Shown here in pieces: positions 25,577-37,500 of a stretch of 64,000 nt of DNA. The stretch is taken from positions 61,948,010 through 62,012,009 of the forward strand of contig OY759262.1 of assembly GCA_963662155.1 (NCBI GenBank). Direction: 5' to 3'. Within the stretch, counting starts at the first letter, position 1, and every line of letters starts with the position of its first letter. The stretch is from Lamellibrachia columna (lineage: Eukaryota > Annelida > Polychaeta > Sabellida > Siboglinidae). A model generated the notes under the pieces. The model did not search any database and was not told where the DNA came from. It worked only from the letters and a program-made list of their open reading frames with translations. The position numbers and the translations under genes are program-made.

Positions 25577-28500
25577 GATATGAAATGTTAGGGCAATTAT
25601 ATAAGAACTATTATCTGGCACTATGTTACGGACTTGCAACAGCTTACAGTTTCGAACATGATGTATCATGTCATCGACATGGCGTTGCACCCAATGTCAA
25701 GTAGCCAACATAGTGTCTGTCGTCATAAAAGTTGTCGTGGCGTCAGCAATGAGGGTGAGGTTTCGCCCCATCTGCAGCACCCCCATCTGGAGTTGAAAGC
25801 TGTTGCGAGACATCTGGCGTTGTCTGCCGTGTATTCGCCTGTGAAAGCCACTCCGTGTGCTGCTAGAGGGCACCTGGCTTGGCTGGAAGTAGGTCGCGAT
25901 CAGATTCAGCTCCTTGCGGAAATTCTCATTGAGCCAACAGTACAGCAGCGGATTGATAGATGACGAGCTCTTAGCGACGAGCTTGAGAAGAATGTCTATG
26001 AGCTTGAAGTGGGCACCATGCACCTTCGTGAAGCTGAGCTCTGTGATGAGTGAGAACATGTTCCACGGCAGCCAACAGAGAGTGAAGACGATGACGATCG
26101 CAGTCAAGATCTTCGTCGTCTTCTGCATGCGTCTTGAGCCGGGGAGAGCCACCAGCAGGTTGCGCTGTCGGAGGCGAGACCAGATGCAGTAGTACAGGAA
26201 GCTGGTGCATGCCAGTGGCACGCAGAACTGGAAGATGAACATGAGGATGCTGTAGAGCTTGCGACTCATGTCGTTGGGCCACTCCTCGATGCAGTACTTG
26301 CGGGAGATGCGCAGTGTCGGGTCGGAAATGACATGGAGAGACGTGTAGATGGTGATCGGGATGGATACGATGACAGGCAATATGACACTGACTGCTAGCA
26401 GTAGCATAGCCGTTCTCTTTCGCATCCTGTCAGTCAGCGGGTGCACGATGAGCCAGTAGCGGTCAAGAGCTATAAGGAGGATGGTCAGTGTAGAGGCATA
26501 CATTGGCACGGCGAAGGCGGCGAAGACAGCATGGCATAGGAAGGCACCAAACACCCAGTTGTCTGTCAACTGGTAGTGCAGCTGTAGAGGCAGACTGAAG
26601 ATGCACAGGATGATGTCAGACACAGAGAGGCTGGCGATGAACAGGTTCGTCACATTACGCATCTTGACGTTCCTTGCGACGATGTAGATGACGATACTGT
26701 TGCCGACGATGCCGAGGACGATGATGAAGACATAGAGCGCGACGACCAGTCCCCTGCACAGTGGGTTACGCAGTACATCAAAGTCCGGGTCATCGATGTG
26801 CATGCGAATCTCCTCTGACCAGTTGAATATCACTACGTTATCCACCATCTTCGGATGTCTTTAAATATATATGGTACGGTCAGCCACGTCAATGTATGTG
26901 TTTTAGCCACGATGAATCCAGCAGCAAGTCCACTGATAAGTCAACCACTGATAAGTCCCCCACTGATAAGTCCATCCTGTGTGTGTGCAGACTTAGCAAT
27001 TGTCACATCTGCTTAGCAGCAACTCGAGCAAAGCATCATGTGTTTACCTGTCACCACATCACTGGGTCTCAGGTGGACTGCAGTGGCAGTGTCACTTTGC
27101 AGACACCGTCCACGTGACCTTCACGTGTGTCCAATTGGACGGTGGTGTCGATGACTTGATTATGTGTAGTTGAGGCCTTGGGCGGGGCTTGTGATCATTG
27201 TCAAGTTGCTGTGCAAAGCCACAGTGTAAAAATGGATCGATTCTGTCGAGCGGATTGCTCTGATCTTCTTAGGCTTCATGTGTCTCATCAGGAATAGCAC
27301 ATGTCATGTTGCCATCTTGACGCTTCAAGTGCGTTTTGATTACTACATGGTATGGAAGAGACATTTATCTTGGTGGATTAGGCTAGTGTGTGGTCTTGAT
27401 CCATTCTAGTGAGCACATCAGTCATAGTATATTTACACTAAATTACAGCAAAGAAAGTCTCCCTTCAAACATGCAAGCATGCACATACACACACATGCAC
27501 AGACATGCACACACATGCAAACACAATCATGCACAGATCCAGTGATAATTATTTTTTTTGACATATTGGAAATAAATTACTTAGTTTGACTGAGTGATCA
27601 TTTATGAAAACCTGCGTATGCCCTCCCTCCCTCCCTCCCTCCCTCCCTCCCTCCCTCCCTCCCTCCCTCCCTCCCTCCCTCCCTCCCTCCCTCCCTCCCT
27701 CCCTCCCTCCCTCCCTCCCTCCCTCCCTCCCTCCCTCCCTCCCTCCCTCCCTCCCTCCCTCCTCCCTCCCTCCCTCCCTCCCTCCCTCCCTCCCTCCCTC
27801 CCTCCCTCCCTCCCTCCCTCCCTCCCTCCCTCCCTCCCTCCCTCCCTCCCTCCCTCCCTCCCTCCCTCCCTCCCTCCCTCCCTCCCTCCCTCCCTCCCTC
27901 CCTCCCTCCCTCCCTCCCTCCCTCCCTCCCTCCCTCCCTCCCTCCCTCCCTCCCTCCCTCCCTCCCTCCCTCCCTCCCTCCCTCCCTCCCTCCCCTCCCT
28001 CCCTCCCTCCCTCCCTCCCTCCCTCCCTCCCTCCCTCCCTCCCTCCCTCCCTCCCTCCCTCCCTCCCTCCCTCCCTCCCTCCCTCCCTCCCTCCCTCCCT
28101 CCCTCCCTCCCTCCCTCCCTCCCTCCCTCCTCCCTCCCTCCCTCCCCTCCCTCCCTCCCTCCCTCCTCCCTCCCTCCCTCCCTCCCTCCCTCCTCCCTCC
28201 CTCCCTCCCTCCCTCCCTCCCTCCCTCCCTCCCTCCCTCCCTCCCTCCCTCCCTCCCTCCCTCCCTCCCTCCCTCCCTCCCTCCCTCCCTCCCTCCCTCC
28301 CTCCCTCCCTCCCTCCCTCCCTCCCTCCCTCCCTCCCTCCCTCCCTCCCTCCCTCCCTCCCTCCCTCCCTCCCTCCCTCCCTCCCTCCCTCCCTCCCTCC
28401 CTCCCTAAAATGCTATAATTGTGTACCACTTATAATTGAAATTGATTTGAAAATTTTAAAAGTGTAATTCTAATTGAAATGATACATTACTGAAGTGCCA

Positions 28501-31500
28501 GCATGTAATGATCCAAGAAAATCTCTGTGGGGCTTTTCTTCTGACACGACAATTCCAGCAGTTCATTCTGACTTATTAACGAGGGCCGTAAACAGCAGAG
28601 TGTGGATTACTTGTAATTGGATTTGTGAAGACCATCTGTACAATGCCCTGTCCTTCAAGGACGGATGCAACTCGATTGACTGGCAATAAGATGTGCTGGC
28701 AGTTAATTGTATCTGGATTGTAATTCACCTTTATTATAGAATGCATGCTGCAATAATGTGACATCAGAGACAGCTCGCTGGGCTCTCTCGCACGCCACAA
28801 TTATGATGCCCCATCTCCATGGCAATAGTCCCTCTGAGAATGTCTGTAATCATCTGCTGGTTCTCAGTTTGCAGGCACTTCACCGTTTTGGTATTGTTGT
28901 GGTGTGAATTCGCAACTTATATTGGATGTCGAGAATTTATTGGCAATTTTCTGCTTACTATGTGACAGCGTGTTGTCCTCTTACGAGTGTATGATACTCT
29001 AGTGTATGATACTCGAGTGTGTGATACTCTGCTCACATTGGTCTAAACCATGAGAGGTTTTCACCAAACACATCAAGAATGTCTATTATAATGATTCATT
29101 TAAATAATAATAATAATTGTTTTCATTAGGTTGTTTCGTAGGTTGTATCATAACAAGGACGTACAGATAAACTAGAAATAACACAAAAAAGAGCAACTAA
29201 TTCCTGATTTGTAATAGAGTAATTGTCCGATTGATCCTGTATAGTGCAAGCTGCATCTTTTGAGTCATGCCAATCCTGACAAGAGCTTTGAAGGATGGTC
29301 GTGTCAACAGACCTTAAAAGGAGTCCAAATAGAAGTTCTTTAATATTTAATGGTAATGAAAATATTGATAGAAATATTTGCTTCAAATTTAAGGGAAGGT
29401 AGTAGAACTTGAGGACACAAAACAGCACAAGTAAAAGAGCAGTGTAGTCAGTCAGAAAGGCAGTCACAGAAATATAAATTTGTTACAAAATATGTTAATT
29501 TATTTTAATTTATTTTGTATTTTATAAATTCAATATAAAAATATAACCTGTACATACATGAAATGTACAAAGTACATTAAAATATCAGGGTGACACAAAC
29601 AAGTTCTAGCACTTATTTCCACTCTGGTCCTTGGGAAACATCACACACAAAGACTAAAATAATAATATTAAATAAATAAATAATGTGTGTACAAAAGTGC
29701 AACAAAGACATTAATATAAGATATCGGAGGTTGCCTCCTGATTATTAAGATAATTGAAAAAAATATTTTATATTGGATATTTCAGTTGAGACTTGTTCCA
29801 AACACGTTTAGTACATTGCAGTTAATTCTATGCCTGTATAATAAGTTTGTACAATGTATGAGTCCAGTGCTTTTATGACTGCCTGAGCTCTATTAGGTGT
29901 AGTTTATGATGTTTTGATGACTGTTACACATTCGATTCTGTTTGTGTCCGCAGAGAGACGGATACAGAGACCCTGGAGTGGTAGACGACTAGACGTACCT
30001 TAGAACCAGAGAGGTGTGAAACACCTGTATTATTGTGCACTTATTCTGTGTTACTTGCGTACCACACATACATGATGGTTACATTTGTAATGTAATTATA
30101 TAGTAGTAATTAAAAAGAACTCATTTAGATTGTAGTATATGGTGAAGGAATCGATGGATAATTTAGCGAAATTGTGGTCACATGATAGATTCTCTCCGCC
30201 TGTGACATGCCCTGTAAGCAGAGAGACTGGAGTGACCCGGAGAGACCTGGATTGACCCGGAGTGACCCGGACAGCCTCTCTGTGTTGTGCTGTTTGCCTG
30301 TGAGAGATCTCCTATGTGTTTATTCTGTCACTCGTGTGGCTCCACTTAATGTCAACACGGGTGATGCAGATTGACTTGCTAGCTGCATTGATTCTCAATC
30401 AGTGACACTTAGCAGCTTTCTTGTCCAAATGCACCCATCCATCTGTCACAGACTGCACACTTCCTAATGTGGTTACACAAGGTCTACCATCCATCTGTCA
30501 CAGACTACATACTTCCTAAAGTGGTAACACAAGATCTACCATCCATCTGTCACGACTACAAACTTCCTAATGTGGTTACACAAGGTCTACCATCCATCTG
30601 TCACGACTGCACATTTCCTAAAGTGGTTACACAAGCTCTATCATCCATCTATCACGACTACACACTTCCTAAAGTGGTTACACAAGGTCTACCATCCATC
30701 TGTCGTGACTGCACACTTCCTAAAGTGGTTACACACATACCCAGGTATTTGTACAAACAAGCTAGCATGTCATATTGGATACTAGATAGGTTAGATTTTT
30801 TTGCAAAATGACTGATACAAGATGAGTGAAAAAAACTGTATTGAGGAAGAACGTTTAACTCAATTCAACATAAATTTACTGTAGTGGACATATTAAGCGT
30901 AAAGTACACTTGAAAAATGGTTAATATGCTGACATAGTTGACCAGATATGTTCTTGTTAGTGCACATTAGGTGACACCACTTTTAAGTTGTTCCACAATC
31001 TACACAATATGAAGCCATGCCTTATCATAAACAAACATGGCGTCCATTGAGAGAGGGTTTCAATGAGCTGTTTGTGGTTTCCACTTGTGTTTGAAACTGT
31101 TAAACGTTGAATAAAAGTTAGCAGTAGTGAGGGAGGCAACCAATTAGACACGGAGTGTCCATTCTAAGAGATGAACATATAGCTGTCCATGTGCTCTCCA
31201 CACATTTAGGGACACATCTCAACGGCACATGCCATGGATGTTACTGGTGATTGAATGAAGGGACTGGGTTGGAGCTACCAGCCATTTATAGATTCACAAT
31301 AACAGGAGGTGAATAGGATACCAGAGCACTGCGAAGTCTTCTGATATAGGTGGAATGTTCGATTTTCTGTTGTCGCTGAGTCAAGATTGGAGATTGTTCA
31401 CAAAAAGTGGGGTGTACGCTTATTAGGGCATGTGTTAAGGCATGTCTTAGGGCATGTATGCTTAATAGGTCGAATACATTGTGTGGAACTTGCAGTGTAG

Positions 31501-34500
31501 ATGTTGTTGTAGGTTGTACTGGCCAGTGGCCAGTAGATGTTGTTTTAGGTTGTGTTGGCCAGTGGACCAGTAGATGTTGTAGGTTGTGCTGGCCAGTGGA
31601 CCAGTAGATGTTGTTGTTGTTGTAGGTTGTACTTGCTAGTGGACCAGTAGATGTTGTTGTAGGTTGTAATGGCCAGTGGATCAGTAGATGTTGTTGTAGG
31701 TTGTAATGGCCAATGGACTAGTAGATGTTGTATGTTGTGCTGGCCAGTGGACCAGTAGATGTTGTTGTAGGTTGTAATGGCCAGTGGATCAGTAGATGTT
31801 GTTGTAGGTTGTAATGGCCAATGGACTAGTAGATGTTGTATGTTGTGCTGGCCAGTGGACCAGTAGATGTTGTTGTAGGTTGTGTTGGCCAGTGGACCAG
31901 TAGATGTTGTTGTAGGCTGTGCTGGCCAGTGGACCAGTAGATGTTGTTGTTGTAGGTTGTACTGGCCAGTGAACAAGTAGATGTTGTTGTATGTTGTACT
32001 GGCCAGTGGACCAGTAGATGTTGTTGTTGTAGGTTGTACTGGCCAGTGGACCAGTATATGTTGTTGTTGTTGTAGGTTGGACTAGCCAGTGGACCTGTAG
32101 ATGTTGTTGTTGTAGGTTGTACTGGCCAGTGGACCTGTAGATGTTGTTGTTGTAGGTTGGACTGGCCAGTGGACCAGTATATGTTGTTGTTGTAGGTTGT
32201 ACTGGCCAGTGGACCTGTAGATGTTGTTGTAGGTTGTACTGGCCAGTGGACCTGTAGATGTTGTTGTAGGTTGTACTGGCCAGTGGACCTGTAGATGTTG
32301 TTGTTGTAGGTTGTACTGGCCAGTGGACCAGATATGCAATGTGGCTTCTCTCGAGACCTCTTCATCCAGTGGTGCAGTAACCCTAAGAACTGCGTCATTC
32401 TGACCACTCGGACATCGCCTGGGACCCTCTCCCGCAAGCTCATGGACAACCCAGGTCTACAGAGATTGACCATTGAAGTAAGCAGTACTCATGTGATTTG
32501 TGAAAGTGTTTCATTTTTATTGAGGATTTTGACAAGTCATTAAAAAAATATTGGTTATAAATGAATTTTTTTTTTTTCATGTCGTTTCTTTATGCTAATT
32601 TGATGATATTTTAAGGATATTTTTTAAAGTTTGGACTAACTTGATATTTTTTGTGATATTTTTTTTTTATTGTGTGAATTCCCATTTTCTCCATAATCTT
32701 TTCCCCAATGTGTTAATGTGACTGCCAGAAACAGCACTACCAGATATTTGTAGCAATATTTATCATAACCATCTCCCGTGACATGTTAAGATGTTAACTG
32801 GGTCATTCCACATGAAATCAACCAAAAAAGGCCAAAATGTTCTTAACCCCCTCCGGTTTTTAATGACATTTGGCACACATGTTGAACCTGTTGTGAAATT
32901 TACCTGTGCCAAATTTCAGACTTGTGAGTGAAATAGTTTTAGAGTTTTGCCTATTAATGATTAAAAGATGGTTTACCTCTTAACAAGTATGTTAACATAA
33001 CTTTGGCCCTAATGGTTAACTTAGTTTACTCACAGAAGCTACACTCCCAGTTTCTGGTTGATGGAGAAGACAAAATGACCTTGAATACTGGCCGTTACAT
33101 CTTTGTGGTGTTTCACTCACTGATCACCAGGTGGTGTTGTAGATCAAACGTCGAGTGCGTCTCGAGGGTGCGGAGTTAGAGGAGTACCTGCGACACGAGA
33201 AGACAGAAGCCAGCAAGGCTCGACAGAAAGCGGAACTTGCTAAGAAGTATGTGCAATCAGGATTAGTACACCTTCACTTTGTCGTCCGTTAATCGTGCTG
33301 TTTCACGTGTCAGTTTCTCCCACTGTTCCTTAATAATAATACTAATAATACGAAAACATCTTTCGTTCCTAAATCCTCAGAAACTGGAGCCCAGAGGTGC
33401 ATCATAACAAAGAGTTAGGTAATCTCGAAATAAGTATACAATGTTGAGGGGGGGGTGAATGTGCCACGGAACCAAGGAGGATCAACACAGTTACAAGGAT
33501 AAGTCTTCAGATGAATGCAAAATTTTATTATGTTTCCTACTGTGTAGATGTAGGAGCAAAAAGTAGGTAGAACTAGATGATTGAAGCTGTGTAGGCATGC
33601 TGGCAGGAGTGAGCCATGTAAACCCATGTGGATGGGGCTTAAGTCCACGGTTGTTGGTGGGTTTATATCTGTTGCAACTGAGGACGCCAGTGTGTGATAT
33701 ATTAAACACACCCACCCTTAAAAGAGGATAGTTTTAGCTCTTGTCGGGAGTTACTATTTCATAATCTCTGATACACAATTTTATTCTCCAGATTTAATCA
33801 AGAACTTGTAATAATCAAATTTAAACTGTCCACTCTTATGTACTGTGATCTGTTGATGCAATAGCCACCCTACTTGGCTAGTCTCCTGTTTCTTTCAAAT
33901 GTCCGCAAGCAGCATATATCACAAAAGTCTGCAAACAAATCTTAAGACCTACTAAAAAAAATTGTATTTCCCCTCTTAATCCTCAGAATTCCTTCGTTCA
34001 GGTGATAACTTTTGTGTATCGCTGTTCATGATATCGTGTTTAAAGGTTACAGAATGATAGATTCTCAGTTGAGACAATAGAGGTTCATAGTTTGGGCAGT
34101 TTCATTCAGTCATGATTCATGCAGTTCATTGAGCCGCATAACTGAGGACCTAATAGCGGATGGAATTATGCTTTTGTGTAGTAATTAGTGCATGCCTCAA
34201 TTCATTCCAGAGAAGTTGAGTTGGTGTTCGAGTGAACAGATCTATCAGGAGGTGAAGTGTTTGTCCTGGAAGACAAGATAACTCTTATATCAGAATTGTA
34301 CCTTTATATTTAAATCTGTTGTTTACAGGTGCAAAGTCTGTTGTTGTTATTCCAAAATCATGTCATATAATATAAACTATATATCTATTCTAACATCATG
34401 TCATATAATATAAACTATATAATCTATTCTAACATCATGTCATATAATATAAACTATATAATCTATTCTAACATCATGTCATATAATATAAACTATATAT

Positions 34501-37500
34501 CTATTCTAACATCATGTCATATAATATAAACTATATATATATTCTAACATCATGTCATATAATATAAACTATATAATCTATTCTAACATCATGTCATATA
34601 ATATAAACTATATAATCTATTCTAACATCATGTCATAATATAAACTATATATCTATTCTAACATCATGTCATATAATATAAACTATATATCTATTCTAAC
34701 ATCATGTCATATAATATAAACTATATATCTATTCTAACATCATGTCATATAATATAAAGTATATATCTAGTCTAACATCATGTCATATAATATAAAGTAT
34801 ATATCTATTCTAACATCGAGACTGCCCGGGTGTGTTGTAGTGACCCACATTGTTTTAATATATAACTTGACTATGTATTTATATTAAAAAACACTATGCT
34901 TCAGTAAAACACATTTGGGTGGTAAGGGGTTACAATAGATATAGTTCGTACTGTATAATATGATTTTATGATAAAGTCATCAGATTTTGTTACTTTAACG
35001 TTCAAAACTCGATAAAACTGAAAAATGAAAGTAAAAATTGTCTGACGTGAATTTCTGTTGCGCGATAGAGAGAAGGAAGAACTAGAGTCGAGTGACGAGA
35101 GCGACACTGAGATGGATACGGAAGTTGAGGGGGGTAAGACGGGGGGTGTCGTGGGCAGTCAGACCGCCCCTCTAAAGACCAAGTATGACCTGATGATGAA
35201 AAGTGAGGTAAGTTCTGGTGTGGACCCTGCACTAGAGGGTATCGACCCTGCACTAGAGGGTATCGACCCTGCACTAGAGGGTGTGGAACCTGCACTAGAG
35301 GATGTTGACCCTGCACTAGAGGGTGTGGACCCTGCACTAGAGGATGTTGACCCTGCACTAGAGGGTGTGGACCCTGCACTAGAGGGTGTGGACCCTGCAC
35401 TAGAGGGTGTGTTCTCCTGCACTAGGGGATGTTGACCCTGCACTAGAGGGTATCGACCCTGCACTAGAGGGTGTGTTCTCCTGCACTAGAGGGTGTGGAC
35501 CCTGCACTAGTGGGTGTGGACCCTGCACTAGAGGGTGTGGACCCTGCACTAGAGGGTGTGGACCCTGCACTAGAGGGTGTGTTCTCCTGCACTAGAGGGT
35601 GTGTTCTCCTGCACTAGAGGGTGTTGACCCTGCACTAGAGGGTATCGACCCTGCACTAGAGGGTGTGTTCTCCTGCACTAGAGGGTGTGGACCCTGCACT
35701 AGAGGGTGAGGACCCTGCACTAGAGGGTGTTGACCCTGCACTAGAGGGTGTTGACCCTGCACTAGAGGGTGTGTTCTCCTGCACTAGAGGGTGTGTTCTC
35801 CTGCACTAGAGGGTGTGGACTCTGCACTAGAGGGTGTGGACCCTGCACTAGAGGGTGTGGACCCTGCACTAGAGGGTGTTGACCCTGCACTAGAGGGTGT
35901 GTTCTCCTGCACTAGAGGATGTTGACCCTGCACTAGAGGGTGTGTTCTGCACTAGAGGGTGTGGACCCTGCACTAGAGGGTGTGGAACCTGCACTAGAGG
36001 GTGTGGAACCTGCACTAGAGGATGTTGACCCTGCACTAGAGGGTGTTGACCCTGCACTAGAGGGTGTGTTCTCCTGCACTAGAGGATGTTGACCCTGCAC
36101 TAGAGGGTGTGTTCTGCACTAGAGGGTGTGGACCCTGCACTAGAGGGTGTTGACCCTGCACTAGAGGGTGTGTTCTCCTGCACTAGAGGGTGTGGACCCT
36201 GCACTAGAGGATGTTGACCCTGCACTAGAGGGTGTGTTCTCCTGCACTAGAGGATGTTGACCCTGCACTAGAGGGTAAGTTCTCCTGCCTAGTCGTTTCC
36301 AGCAGCAAGCAATGTTCTATGAACTGACTAGTCTGTGTATATGTTGTGGTTGCTAGAATCTGACAGTCTTAAGTGGCCTTATTCAACTGGTGTCAGCCTT
36401 ATTTAGGACGTGACATCTTTCTATGCCGCCCCTGGTGGTGGTCAGTGCCAGGGTGCATGACTGCATGTTGTTCTCAGTGGTTCTTTCATGACCTTCAGTT
36501 AACGAGACGGGACCGACATTACCATGATCATCCGAGTCGATCAGGGAAGATAACAATTCAGAATGTTAGGAGCCAGGTTTTTACACCAAATGTATCCTGT
36601 CTGGTCTGGGTTTTGAACCCAGAACTCTGGCAAGTTAAGCAGATGTGCTAACCACCACACTAAAGCACTGTCTGATGTTGGATAATGACGTCAAATGATC
36701 CTAATGAATTGTCTGCTGAAACAAATGGTTGAAAAGCAGTGCTGTGATTGGCAACATTGGAAAGTGTATCAACTTTTCACAACCAGCATAAACTGATTGC
36801 AAATGAATACATTATGTCCTGATTAAAAAATTATTGCTAATTGGGAGCGTTGCTGCAACATTCATATTCATTTTGACATCTGTTAATGAAAAAGTAGATT
36901 TGTTGAAATACTTTGTAAACTCTTCTTTTATAGAGGCTGGATTGTTCATGATGACAAAAATTGTTTGATAGGAGTATTGCATGTCACGCATAGTGTGATA
37001 GGTTGTCAAGTAATAGTATAGGCTACATCTGTTCATGAATAGCTTCCATAGATAATTCATCTGAATATTCGTGAATTTGACGTAATACTAGAGCAATGTA
37101 TTTCTAATATAATTCTGTAGAATTGAACATTGACTTTATGTGTGTGTTGGAATGTGTTTCTATTAATAGTGTCTATGTTCATAGAATAAAGGTCGGACAG
37201 GATTCTTCAAGCAAGCGAAGAAAGCCTATCCGATGTTTCCCCTGGTGGAGGAAAAGATCAAATGGGACGACTACGGAGAAATCATCAGGTTTGTCGTCAG
37301 AGACCTCACATTTATGTTCATGCAGACTTTTGTCTCACAGCAATTTAGTTTTAAAGTCCCCTTCTCAATTTATTTAATCCATTGTGAACCAGGTATGTTG
37401 ATGTCCAAATCTGTAGCGTGTGAGTAGCTGTAGTGTGTGAGTGGCTGTAGTGTGTGAGTGGCTGTAGTGTGTGAGTAGCTGTAGTATTGCGCGTACCATA

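Noticed and set aside
25634..26192. + strand frames over the receptor
   Set aside because: Antisense shadows of the 383-aa receptor, which has clear domain motifs.
27594..28467. Long SLPP/GREG repeat proteins on both strands
   Set aside because: By-products of the (TCCC)n microsatellite; no start context, splice sites or unique sequence.
31545..32473. Complement frames rich in STGQYNLQQ
   Set aside because: Antisense of the exon 9 acceptor minisatellite.
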